The notes below the pieces were generated by a model. It saw only the letters and a list, made by a program, of their open reading frames with translations, ran no database searches and was not told where the DNA came from. This document shows positions 42,388 through 53,732 of a DNA stretch of 64,000 nucleotides, in pieces. The number at the start of each line of letters is the position of its first letter. Within the stretch, counting starts at the first letter, position 1. The stretch covers positions 806,001-870,000 of the forward strand of contig NW_026114224.1 of assembly GCF_018139145.2 (NCBI RefSeq). Direction: 5' to 3'. The stretch comes from Gymnogyps californianus (taxonomy: Eukaryota; Chordata; Aves; Accipitriformes; Cathartidae). Position numbers and translations under genes: made by a program.

Positions 42388-42539
42388 TCCTGTGCATGGC
42401 CCGTCACCTGCAGAGCCAGAGGCGACCTCACGGTCAACATCCAAGCGATCTTCTGGCTTCTGGCCCATCAGGTACTAAAGTAGAAGGGAGCTCACCTGCA
42501 GATACCCATGCCGTCTTCCTGCTGCCAGCTCGTGAAGCA

Positions 42540-42740
42540 CTCAGACAAGGAGAACTTCTGCAAGAGGCCGCTCTCCATTGTCTTTGAAAGGTCACGGCAA
42601 TTGGGAGAGGTTCCTGAGGCTTGGAAGCAAGTCAGTGTTGCTCCTGTCTTGTGCCAAAAGGCACAAAGGAGGACCTGCACAACAGCAGGCTGGTCTGCCT
42701 CCCCTCGATCCCTGGGACACCAGACAAACCGGGCCCAGGC
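42540..42740 (+). mobile_element. CR1 LINE reverse-transcriptase fragment, unit A
   Basis: In translation FERSRQLGEVPEAWKQ matches the conserved CR1 ORF2 segment, followed in another frame by sequence resembling the next CR1 motif. The B equivalent is 55010-55210. Confidence 0.7.
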
Positions 42741-43699
42741 TCCACGCATGCCCTCTGCACAGACCTACGGTCAGGCCCAGGGTTCAGTGGACCTGCTGTT
42801 CAGTGGACATGCTTGTGGGAGTGAGAGAGGGGGTGTGTCCAGCACTGCATTCTAGTCCAGAGCAGCCAGAGGGGAAGAAAAGGATCAGGCCATGTGCGGT
42901 TTTGGGTAGTGAGGAATGAAAGACAAACAAAACACCGCCATTCCTCTCACTTTTACCAGGCTCAGCTACAGTCCTTCACTGCAGACTGCTCCGGCATGGG
43001 TTCTCCCCATGCTGCAGACCTGAACAGGAAAATCTGTTTCAGTGTGGGCTCTTCCACAGGCTTCAGGCCTGTCAGGAAAAGCTGCGCAAGTGGCTCAGTG
43101 TTGTGGAGGCAGCTGGAATCAGCTGTGTGCAGCGGCAGGGCAGCCCCTTGCCTCTGCTCACAGAGGCCACCCTGCAGCACCCCCTCTCCCCTCCACTGCC
43201 AACACCTAGCCACATATAGCCAATACAGTGCCCATTGGGAATACCTGCTCGGCCCTGCTCCTGGCTGGACCTGCGAGTGGGCACGAGCAGCAAAGAGACT
43301 AGGATGGAGAAAACCCCGAGATGGTCAAGTTGATTGGATAGGTGTTTGCCAGAGTAGCACCAGCCTTGTCCTCCTCCCCACCTGCAGATTCCTGGAGGTG
43401 CCTGCTTGCGGCTGGGAAGTTGGGATTGAGCTGCCTGACGGGAAGGGAGAAACACTGGTGTCCCCAGGACCCCCAGTTCCTTGTGGGGGGAGGTCTGGCT
43501 GCCGCTGCAGACCCACGGGTCTGCCTTGGTGAGGGTCCCTTTGGGAGTGCTGGCTCGTAAGAAGGCAAAGGAGAAAGAAGGCGGCGGTGGCAGAGAGAAG
43601 GGTCTGAGGGAGCGGGAGGGCCATGGGCATGGCCGCGCAGAGAGCCAGAGCAGTGCAGGTGAAAAGTTGCTGGGAGAGGCAGCAGGAGGAAAAAGCAAT

Positions 43700-43771
43700 T
43701 AGCAGAGGATGGTTTCGATCCATCGACCTCTGGGTTATGGGCCCAGCACGCTTCCGCTGCGCCACTCTGCT
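43700..43771 (-). tRNA. Initiator tRNA-Met(CAT), unit A
   Basis: 72 nt on the minus strand, identical as far as I can judge to vertebrate initiator tRNA-Met: AGCAGAGTGGCGCAGCGG start, GGGCCCATAACCC anticodon stem-loop, and the initiator-specific GATCGAAAC T-loop. T5 terminator (AAAAA at 43690-43694) is 5 nt downstream. Confidence 0.97.
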
Positions 43772-43925
43772 CCCCTGGCGCCTCAGCTGCGACCTCCCAC
43801 AGCCCGGCCTCATGCTCCCTGGCACTGCCAGCGCTCATGCCCCCTTCCCTTTGTCTATCCTGTGCCCTCACCTGCGCAGGAAAATTGTCTCCCTGGAAAG
43901 TTCACCTCCTTTGGGCCTGGGCTGC

Positions 43926-44482
43926 TGTCCTGGTCTTGGCTGGCATGCAGAGACTTAATTTGCTTCCTAGTAGCTGGGACCGTGCAGTGCTTTGCATTTA
44001 GTGGGAAAATTATCTTCATAACACCCTGATGGTTTTAGTTGTTGCTAAGTAGTCTTTATACCAAGTCAAGGATAGTTCAGCTTCTCATGCCCAGCCTGCA
44101 AGAAGGCTGGAGGGGCACAAGAAGTTGGGAGGGGACACAGCCAGGAGAGCTGGCCCAAACTAGCCAGAGGGATATTCCATACCATATGACGTCATGCCCA
44201 GTATATAAACTGGGGGGAGCTGGCTGGGGGGGGCGGATCGCTGCTCGGGCACTAACTGGACATCGGTGTGCATCACTTGATTTGTATTATTTGTATTTGT
44301 ATCTAATTCTTCGTTTTTTTGTCTTTTATTATTATTATTATCATTATCAATATTTTCTGTCTTTCTGTCTATTAACAGGCTTTATCTAACCGAGTTTTTT
44401 TTCATTCTCTCCCCATCCCACTGGTGGGGGAAGTGAGCGAGCAGCTGCATGTGCTTAGTTGCTGGCTGGTTAAACCACGACA
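43926..44482 (+). mobile_element. Chimeric ERVL LTR, left edge of unit B
   Basis: 557 bp, TGTCCTGGTC to CCACGACA. The first ~110 bp differ from the unit A LTR (28713-29283) at roughly one base in five; beyond about 44080 the two are nearly identical. Left and right 5-bp flanks (GCTGC, GGAGG) do not match, so it is not a simple solo-LTR insertion. Confidence 0.85.
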
Positions 44483-45810
44483 GGAGGGTAGCTCAAGGGC
44501 CTTGCCTTGCCCTTCTCCCCACAGCTCCTGCCCATAACCCTGGCTGGGGACTTTCTCTTCGACCACCAAGCTGGCTCTGCAGGCACTGAAGGAAACCCCG
44601 GAGCGAGGGGGCAGCCTTGTTGCTTGGCAGGGCGGAGAGGAGTGGCTCTCCAGCAAGCTCAGGAGGGCTGCAACCCTGCCCAGAAATCCAGCTCGCACGG
44701 GGTGCGGGACTGTACCCAGTGTAAAAGTCAGTTCTTTGCTGGCCAAGGAGGGAGACAAGGACGTTTAGCATAGAATTACCAAGGGAATCCCTAAATCCCT
44801 AATTTTAGCTGTGCACATAGCGGTGCCCCAGCCTAACGCATGGAGGACCCCGATATAGAGGAAAGCAGGGTTTCTAGATGTTTACAATGCAGTTGTGTTG
44901 ACCAGTCAAATTACTCCTGTTAAGGGGTGGGCTAATCAGTTACTATTGCTCGCGTAAGCACTAGGTGGTTCTCCCGGGCAGGTGGTGTGGACGTATGGTC
45001 AGTGGGCTGTTAATCTTCCTGGTTCTAGACCAATGTCCCGTGCAGGCGGAGGGGTTTTCTACTAGATTCAGGTCGATTGCTTTTCTCGCCCTGGTTATAT
45101 ACCTGGGGTTTTTTTTGAAAGACAAATCTCCTATTGTTTTATTGTCTGTATGGGGTGTTCTCAGCCAGTGAGAGACGGTTTAGGTTGGGTCTTCAGGTCA
45201 CGTTGACCCTGAGGTAAAAGCTCTTAGTCCTAGGCAGTGTTCCTTCCTCTAAGCAAGTCGTACAGCAGTTACTGCCTTGCCTTTCACACCAGCTGCGAGG
45301 GCCTTGCCCTGCCCGTGCTGTGCTGCGCTCCCCCCAGCTCCTGGCTTGTCTTCCCTCCTGGCGCAGCCCTGCCCTTGCTGCTCGCCAACAGCCGAGGGCT
45401 GCCCCCGCCACCTTGCAGGGTGCCAAAGAGCCAGAGAAACCCCTCCTCTCTGTGCCTGGCGCCATTCCTGTCCTGCCCAACGCTGCTGGGGGTGGAGGTG
45501 GTTCCCAGTCGCCCCAGGGCAGGGCTGGCCCATCCGGACTGGGTGGTGGCCAGTCTTAAATGCTGCCGGATGTGTCCCAGGAAGGCTCTGGGCAGGCTGA
45601 GCTGGTAGAACCTCTTGGTGAGGCTGAGGGACGAGGTGGCAGTGCTGAGGCCTGCATGTTTGGGCTTGTGTTTGCTGGTTCCCTGTCCCATCCACACGCC
45701 AGAGCACACAGCAAGCAAGCAGAGGAGACAAAAGCAAAAGCGGGATGGAGAGGGCTGGGATGTGGGAGCAGATGTGAGCACGGAGAGTGTGGCCGCAGCC
45801 TGCCTGCTGC
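44483..45810. other. Unit B, no gene recognised
   Basis: Equivalent of 29284-30611. Confidence 0.5.
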
Positions 45811-45881
45811 AGGGGCTATTGCTCAGGGAAGAGCATTTGACTGCAGATCAAGAGGCCCCTGGCTCAGCCCCGGTTCCCCCT
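45811..45881 (+). pseudogene. tRNA-Cys(GCA)-derived relic, unit B
   Basis: As 30612-30682, with further changes in the T-arm (GGCTCAGCCCC) and variable region. Confidence 0.7.
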
Positions 45882-46861
45882 TCCACTGCCCCTTTCCTTC
45901 TTCATCCGTGCTGCCAACCTCCCTCAGCTTCTCTTTTGCTTGCACTGCTTCCGCCACCCTCAGTGGCATGGCTGCGGGGAACGGACCATGCACCAGCCAC
46001 TGGCTCTTCTCTCCTTCTCCTTCTCCGGGCTCTCTCTGCATGTGCCCCTCCGAGTTTCCCTTTTCCTTAAGATGCTGAACCACTCAGGCAGGCTACCTGC
46101 AGCCCTCCTCTGCTGCTGCTCTGTGGGGAGCAGCTGGGTATGCGACTGAGAGAAGCCCTCTGGGAAGCCTCCGGGTCTTTTTCCATGCCACCCATCAGGG
46201 TCTGTGATGGCAGGGGATGGTCTCCTGATGCCGCAGTCACCACCATGGCCTCCTTCGCACTTCCACGTCTTTCCCAGAAGAGGAGGAGCCAGGAGGGACC
46301 CACCCCTTATCATCTCGTTCTTCGGTTAAATTTGGAAAGCCCCCGGGGAAAGGTTGTCCCTGTGTGCAAGGGCTGGGGCTGGGTCAGGCAGAATATCCCC
46401 AGGACCCCAGGCAAGATCTCAGATCCATGAGGTGTCTTGCCTTCATCTTTAGCAATGAGGACCATGTTGTGCAGGCTCTCTTTGGAGAGGAGCGGCTGTA
46501 GTTTCAGGCATAGGGAAGACAGCTGGTGGGGTTGTTCTGCTTGGGATGTCAGGTGAGCTCAGGCTCTTAAGTTCTGCTCAAGAACCAACAACAGTGGACC
46601 TCTTTTCACGGCTCATACTCGGCACTGGTCCGTTCTCTTCCCCCAACTTGCCTACCTTGTCAATGGGAGCAGGATTTCCCATTCATCCAGGAATTTGGGG
46701 GCAGGGGGGTGCGGGGAGAAGTGCTGTAGGCAAGGGGGTTTTACTGTCTCCCTGGGCACCAGGTACAGTGTGGAGCTGAGTCCCACGGCTGCAGCGTGGT
46801 CCATTGCAGGGAGCCCAAACAGCGTGGTCCATTGCAGGGAGCCCAAAAGGGGAGTGCGCCC

Positions 46862-46943
46862 CGTAGTTGGCAGGATTCGAACCTGCGCGGGGAAACCCCA
46901 ATGGATTTCTAGTCCATCGCCTTCACCACTCGGCCACAACTAC
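46862..46943 (-). tRNA. tRNA-Ser(AGA), unit B
   Basis: 82 nt, identical to the unit A gene at 31625-31706, with the same A-run downstream. Confidence 0.95.
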
Positions 46944-49521
46944 CTGCTCCAGCCCTCTCTGCCCTGCCGATCACATGCCCTCTGCAATGACACCCGGCTC
47001 CCTGGGACTTTCAGGGCAATGCTCCACTCGAAGCCCTGCACTTGGACCTGCACTGAGCATGACGGGCACCTGGTGACAGCCTTCCACAGGCCTTGAGAGG
47101 CGTAGCCCCAGGGGCTACAGCTGCAGCTCCCAGCACCTTGTCCTCAGCCGCACATCTGGGATATCCTGCCACAGGGGGATGCTTTCTCTCCCCAGCTGCC
47201 ATCTCTGCTGCCTCCAGGGAAGAAGGGAAGGCAGCTGTGTGGAGACAACCAGGGTCAGGTGGGCATATTAGACCCCGCTTTGCTTCCCAGATTTAGCTGA
47301 GGAGGTCTCCAAGCTTGCTGGGAGCACTAGGGGGAGGACACTCCTGCAGGGGAGGTGGTGACCTCCCGGCAGCACCTCCAGCCTCTTGGGGACGTAGGGT
47401 GGTGTCAAGCCTTGAACAAAGACCATGACTGCCATGCAGGTTGTTGGTGTGTAGGGGGAATGGTTTGCGAGAGTGGGAGAGATCTATGGCAAGGGCGAGG
47501 GTAGAGCCTGGCTGAGGAAAAGTCAGGAGGGGCAAAGGAGAGAATAAACGGGAGGTGCGGATGACTTAGAGGGAGACTGGAGAGAGCTTGTTTTGGTGGA
47601 ATAGGTATGTCCAGAGCTTTTTCCCAGCACCGCAAGCATTGTGACATTCTTGAGCATGGACCAAAATATTAAACAATCCACAAAAGCAATAATTTACATC
47701 ACTAGATGAAAGCAGCTCCGATTCCATTTTGGCTCTGGAGCAGGAAAATGGCGTTAATGAGTCAGTGTGGACGTGGTAGATTTGGTAGTGCCTGTCTGAC
47801 ACCCTGAAGTTTACTGGAACTGGATGTAACGATGGTCCTGGTGACTAAGAACTGAGACACCCTCATTTCTCTTGCAGCTTATGGCCTGTGGGCCAAGGGA
47901 AAACGCAAGGAGCCTCTCACAAGTAGACTCCCTACCTAAAGGGGACAAAGCTTCTCAAGTCTCTGATTGCAGGGTTGCTTCAAGAATAAGGCAATGTTCT
48001 TTGCTGTGCTGACACTCAAAACCAAGCTGGATGGTGGGGTTGGGGCAGGGGGGGGGTTGTGTTAGCACAGTATTTACAGACTCCACTCTGTCATCAGCAG
48101 TGCTAGTGTAGGTGGAGTTACAAAGAGGGGGATCGTGATTGCGCATGCTCAATCATGCCCTACTGAAATGCCCACAGCCCTAACGCCAAGCCTCACCAAA
48201 CAAGAAAGAGAGAGTGCTGTGTTTTCGTAATTGTGCCGTGAGGGCGGTTTCAACGGCGTAACCACACGTGCAGAGTCAGTCTCTCCAAAGCAATCTCTCC
48301 CTCGGATCTCCATAGCCGTGTCCCTTGATGACTTTGACCAGGCCCTCACGCATCGTCCAACCAGGGGTCTGGGCTCAGCTTGGGAAGTGGAGAATCTGTT
48401 GGAAACAAGGAAATCAATGCGTAGGAGGGTGATCAAAGAGATGCCCACGTCCTTCCCTGAAAGAGACCCACACCCAAATTGACCTCTTTTGCTCCGTAAG
48501 GTCATCCCAGAGGCCAAAGGCCTGGATGGCCTGCTTCTGAGGAGAGGCTCAGGGCAGGGAGCCAAAAGCTCATGGCTCTTTTTCCTGGGTCAGGGATGAG
48601 GTGACCCATTCCATGCATTTCAGATTTCAAAGGGACATCGGATCAGTCTCCCGGAGCACCTGGGAGTCATCGTGAGGTGGAAGAGTTGGGAAAAACCCTG
48701 AACTCCAGGCAAACATGAGTCACCCTGCTATGGACTTCAGTGGACACGCCTGCCTCAGGCGTGCCAGGGATACCAGAGCTCACAGCCCCAAAGTTCTGCT
48801 TTCGTCAAGGGCATTTCCACACATTTTAGCACCATCCTGAATCTACGGGGCTTCTATGCAATCTCCTGCATTTGCTGTCTTCCAAGGCATTGCCTTTTGG
48901 TGGTTGCTCAAGGGCTTGTGTGACTCAGGGTAACCAGAATAATGAAGTTTGGAATGGACCTCTGGAGGTCTTCTGCTCCTGTCCCCTGCTCCGAGCAGAC
49001 CAGACTTCCCAGGTACCTCAGCAGGCTCTGGGCCTTGTCCTGCTGATTTCTCTTCTCCCATATGGGACTGTACGGTCTTGACGTTCTGCTTGAACTTACT
49101 CAGAGTCTCCTGTGTGTCTACGATGACCCGCTGGGAGAAAGGTTTCTCAGGGCTAGCCTGAGTGCCTGCACTGAAAGCACTTGAGAGCTGACTTGAGGTG
49201 TCCCTCATAGCTGAATTTGACCGTGAGTGGTGGCCGTGCTCACCATGAAGAAGGCCAAGTGACAAAGGCAATCCGTATTAGGAAAACGCCTCAAAATCTC
49301 CTTGTACACTAGCCTGAGACCTCCGAGTTGATTGGCCTTCTGAAGCTGGGACACAGATGAATGGTTTTGGTGTTTGGTGGTATGAAGCCGGAGCACAACA
49401 TTTCAGATGAAAGAGGCAAGGGCTTAATCACCAGCGAGGCCTTGGCAAGCGGCAGCTGCTAGGTGTTTAGATGCTTCATGATCAAGTAATGTTTGTGGCC
49501 CCGCGGGGATCTGGGACACAG
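46944..49521. other. Unit B, tRNA-Ser to keratin promoter
   Basis: Equivalent of 31707-34412. It has its own shortened segment at 48176-48275 and a CR1 fragment near 48945-49050. Confidence 0.5.
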
Positions 49522-49528
49522 CATAAAA
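49522..49528 (+). promoter_or_regulatory. TATA box of feather keratin gene, unit B
   Basis: CATAAAA, same context as unit A. The exon 1 donor follows at 49588. Confidence 0.65.
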
Positions 49529-50146
49529 CCTGCGCTGCTCCGGGCTCTGCATCCTCCTCTCTTGCCTGCCTTTCCTCGAGGAACGAGGTAAGCCTGAGTC
49601 CGCTCCATCTCTCCCTGTGGGCTGAGCTGCTGTCATGGTGGCTCCTCAGGTTGATACTTGGGCTGCCTCAGCTTGGCCCTGCAACAGAACTGTTTAAGGC
49701 TGTCACCTCTGTCCCTTTTGGCGGAGGTGGCTGGGGAGGGCTGGGAAGAGGGGGTTTCTTTAAAGCAGAAGGGGATCAATGGGCTGAGCTGCAGGGACGT
49801 CTGCCCACCAGAATGTCTGCCTGTAGCAGATGGTCTCTAACGAAATGGCCAAGTGCCTCCAGTGCCATCTTTATGACAGCAATGTTTGTTCAGGAGATGG
49901 GGTATGACCAGTCTTGCCACAGGTGCTTTAAACCCACTGTGCTGGTCCTATCCTGAAAGCGGTTCAGACCGTCCTGTGCCGTGCAATTCGGAGGGCACGA
50001 TGAGGGCCGTGGGAACTGTAGGCACACTAGGTGTTTTTAAAACAAAGTGCGTCCACAGAGAGAGCTGAGGAAAAGAAAGACAGACTGATACTGAGGCTCG
50101 TGCTCCTGCCTGCTCTGTGTTTCAGCTTTGCCTCCCTCACCGAGAG

Positions 50147-50452
50147 ATGTCTTGCTTCAGACCCTGTCTCCCAATGCCCTGCGGCGCCTCTGGCCCAACC
50201 CCACTTGCCAGCAGCTGCAGTGAGCCCTGTGTCGCCCGCTGCGCGGACTCGACGGTGGCCATCCAGGCCTCCGCGGTGGTGGTGACCCTGCCGGGCCCCA
50301 TCCTCACCTCTTTCCTCAGAGCACAGCCGTGGGATCCTCTCTGTCAGCTGCTGTTGGAGCTCCCTCAGCGCCGGGGGGGTTCCCATCTCTTCTGGGGCTC
50401 CCTTGGTCTGGGGGGGTCAGGGCTGTGCTGCCTCCCACCCGCTGCAGTCTGA
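50147..50452 (+). pseudogene. Feather beta-keratin, frameshifted copy, unit B
   Basis: The acceptor AG ends at 50125 and the ATG is at 50147. The protein follows the unit A copy (one difference, LPMPCG for LPTPCG) through [13 protein letters not shown]. Then CCC becomes CC near 50314 and the frame is lost, giving a non-keratin tail to 50452. The change is a single base in a homopolymer, so it may be real decay or a consensus error. Confidence 0.85.
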
Positions 50453-50879
50453 ACTGCTGAAGCTGGCGGGTCATCCCCTTCGCAGCGGGAAGGCAGATGG
50501 GAACTCTGCATCAGGAGCATGGCCAGGCTTGCAGGCGGGCTGCGTGTCCTCATCCCACCTGGCAGGAGGGACCTGTGCCCGCTGCTCCTCGCTGCACGGC
50601 AGGCCTCGCCGTGCCTCCTCTGGCTTTGCTTTGCTCTGAGCTCCTTGAGACAACACTCGTTCTCTTCTGCTTTGCTGAACCTCCTGCCGACGGGGGAGGG
50701 TGCCGGAGCTAGGGACTGCTCTTGGTGGGCTGGGATTGTCACCAGGTAGAGCAGAATGGGAAAAGGCAAGCGCTTTGTGTGGAGCTTGTCCTTGGAAATG
50801 GGCCATTCTCTGTGCCTCCCTGAACCCTGCAGACGTGTTTCTTGGTCTCTCTTCTGTGCCACTGCATTTCCTCCTTCTC

Positions 50880-50885
50880 ATTAAA
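50880..50885 (+). terminator. Poly(A) signal of feather keratin gene, unit B
   Basis: ATTAAA, same position as in unit A. Confidence 0.6.
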
Positions 50886-50962
50886 GACTTTGTGCAGCAT
50901 AGCTGGCGACTCGTGGTGCTTTGTTCTCCTCCCCCCTCAGTTGGCCAAGCCCTCTGCAAGGC

Positions 50963-51241
50963 TGTCATGGTTTCAGCCCAGCTGGCAACTGAGCACCACG
51001 CGGCCGCTCGCTCACTCCTCCCTGCCCTGGTGGGATGCGGAGGAGAATCGGAAGAAAAGGTAAAACCTTGTCAGTTGAGATAAGGACACTTTAATAGGAC
51101 AACACAAGGAGAGAAGAAATAACAATAATAGTAACAGAAGAATATATAAAGCGAGTGATGCACAATGCAACTGCTCACCACCCGGAAACCCATGCTCGGC
51201 TTCTTGTGAAAGTTAACTCTCTCCCAGCCGAACCCAGGACA
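50963..51241 (-). mobile_element. Internally deleted ERVL-type LTR, unit B
   Basis: Equivalent of 35862-36128, with a few more bases retained at the internal junction. Confidence 0.78.
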
Positions 51242-51842
51242 AAGGAAGAGGGCGAACCTGCTCTCTCCCATGACAGTGAGCCTGTCCCCATGCATGGGCA
51301 CACTGCAAGTTGTGGGTGGAGCTCCCTGAACTGAGACCAGAGCACCAAAAACAAGCAAGCAGGCAGAGAAAGACAGAAAGCCTCAGAGAAATGGATGGAA
51401 CAAGAAGCAATGGACAGGGTGGAAATACAACTAATGCCACACACAGTGGTGGTCAAAGATGGGAAACTGGTTGCCCAGAGAGTTGTAGATTCTCCACCTT
51501 TGGAGATGTCCAACATCCAACCAGGCAAGGCCATGAAAAGGTCCTCTACTTGACCTGCTTTGACCGGGCGTGACTGCATGACTCCACCTCAGGTGTTGAG
51601 CCACTGCTGGATGCCCTCATCCAGGAGCAGTCAAGAACAAGAGGGAGGGACAGGGGCCAGCGCTCAGGAAAGCTGCAGAGCTGTGGTGGCACAGGGCAGG
51701 AGAAAGGGCACTGATGTCAGTCCAGGGCTGGGAGCACAGGAAAGGAAGGAAGATCAGAGTGCATTAAACAATTGACCCAACAGCAAGGCAAGGGATAAAG
51801 TGTAAGCATGCTGAGGAAAGCCCTGAGGGAGCCAAAACTCGG

Positions 51843-51914
51843 AGGTCCCACTAAGCTGTGAACGCAGATCACTGGATTCAGAGTCCAGACTGCTCACCAT
51901 TACACCATGGGACC
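51843..51914 (-). tRNA. tRNA-Gln(CTG), unit B
   Basis: 72 nt, same sequence as 37398-37469, including the altered acceptor stem and the imperfect T-stem. Confidence 0.85.
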
Positions 51915-53232
51915 ACCTGGACAGACCCTGTCTTTCCCCTCTGGCCACCCTCGCTGAGCCATATGCTCCTGGCTGAGCCTGGCAGTCTCTCCATCTCCCT
52001 GGCCACCACCAAGTGCAGCCTTCCTCCAGGGCCACTGGGCACTCTCTACTCACAGGATCTTTCAAGGGAGTGCCAGAGCTCTTTGCGCAAGCCTGGCATG
52101 CCCTCTCGTACAAGACCCAGGCTGGTAACCTGTGAGAATCTTCTTCTCGCCTAATTAGACCTGCTTATGAAGTTTCCAGCTTAACCTCTTCAACATTGCA
52201 CCTCACAGACTACATTCATGGCCCAGCGATCGGTGGTTCGATGCTTGCACTTGCGGTCCTGCTGCTGCCTCCCTTCACCCCCGTGTTGGACAGCCTGCCA
52301 GTCTGCCTGGGTAAGTTATTGCCTCTCCTGTTTCTCACCTCGTAGCTCATCCGAAGCACCCGTTAAGCAGATATCCTTACCCTTGGTTGCAGTCCTAGCC
52401 AAGCTCCTGACCTTGCTGAACGAGGCAACCAAGAGAGAGGGCAGGGGAGACGTTCAGCAGAGGGAAGAGCTCGCAGGAGGACCCGACGCAGCTCCTTCAG
52501 CATCTCCCTCAATTACAACGTGCTCCGGCATGCTCTGATACCACCTTGTGCATGTCCCTCTTCCTCTTCCTGTGTGCACAGGAAGACCTCTTGTGTGGCT
52601 CGTACTTCCTGACTGCGGTCCTTCTGAAAAATGCCACCAGTGCTCATGCAACCTGTGGTGGCATTGCGTGAGTGAGGATGTCTCTCTCCTGTCAGCAGCG
52701 TTGGAGAGAAATGCCCCAGAGCCCGCCACATCCCTGTTGGCCTCTTCCTGGTCGGCCTTTACTCCCCCTGCCCCTCTTCCCACTGGTGCTTCCATGTTTG
52801 CTGGTGAGGAACTGCCAGTTCCGCGAAACTTTTGGGGTTGAAATCCTGCTGGTCAACGCCACATCCTGGACTGGCACCTACAGAATGTGCCACTGGACCT
52901 GAAAGAGGGAAGGACGCATCTGAGGGGCTCTCCAGCTTCGGGAGCAGAGGGCAGAGGAGCTCCCTGCTGACTAAGGAGAGGGAAAAGTTGCCCCGTCACC
53001 AAAGAAGGGGAAGAAGGACTATCTGGGGAACCAAGGAAAGGTGGTGATAAAGTGGAGCAAGTTCAGCGGAGGATGCCTAGGATAGTCAGGGGCCAGGGGC
53101 TGTGGCCTTGGGAGGAGAGGCTGAGGACGCAAGGCTCGCTTAGCTGGGAGAAGAAAATGCTTAGCAGGGATCGAATCGGAGCCTCCTCCAGTGCCTGCAA
53201 GGAGGCTACTGCAACGGCTGGAGGATGAGCGC
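51915..53232. other. Unit B, tRNA-Gln to the gap
   Basis: Equivalent of 37470-38792, including the exon-like segment near 52590-52670 and the CR1 fragment up to the gap. Confidence 0.5.
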
Positions 53233-53732
53233 NNNNNNNNNNNNNNNNNNNNNNNNNNNNNNNNNNNNNNNNNNNNNNNNNNNNNNNNNNNNNNNNNNNN
53301 NNNNNNNNNNNNNNNNNNNNNNNNNNNNNNNNNNNNNNNNNNNNNNNNNNNNNNNNNNNNNNNNNNNNNNNNNNNNNNNNNNNNNNNNNNNNNNNNNNNN
53401 NNNNNNNNNNNNNNNNNNNNNNNNNNNNNNNNNNNNNNNNNNNNNNNNNNNNNNNNNNNNNNNNNNNNNNNNNNNNNNNNNNNNNNNNNNNNNNNNNNNN
53501 NNNNNNNNNNNNNNNNNNNNNNNNNNNNNNNNNNNNNNNNNNNNNNNNNNNNNNNNNNNNNNNNNNNNNNNNNNNNNNNNNNNNNNNNNNNNNNNNNNNN
53601 NNNNNNNNNNNNNNNNNNNNNNNNNNNNNNNNNNNNNNNNNNNNNNNNNNNNNNNNNNNNNNNNNNNNNNNNNNNNNNNNNNNNNNNNNNNNNNNNNNNN
53701 NNNNNNNNNNNNNNNNNNNNNNNNNNNNNNNN
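53233..53732. other. Assembly gap, 500 N
   Basis: Placeholder gap. By comparison with unit A it stands for about 1.9 kb (38793-40681) that should hold the Leu(CAG) and Gly(TCC) tRNA genes and the CTG repeat. Confidence 0.97.

Larger units (their letters stand above)
40535..43699. other. Unit A, tRNA-Gly to tRNA-iMet
   Basis: Contains two related segments (about 41080-41460 and 42909-43246), a 189-bp tandem duplication with CCAAT-type motifs and a TATA box (42010-42387), and a CR1 RT fragment (42540-42740). No protein gene was identified. Confidence 0.5.
28713..43925. repeat. Tandem array unit A (15.2 kb)
   Basis: LTR-to-LTR unit repeated at 43926-56395 and from 56396. It contains a feather keratin gene, five good tRNA genes, a Cys tRNA relic and scattered CR1 fragments. 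Inter-unit identity over aligned parts looks about 97-99% by eye. Unit A alone carries the solo LTR at 36740-37346. Confidence 0.93.
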
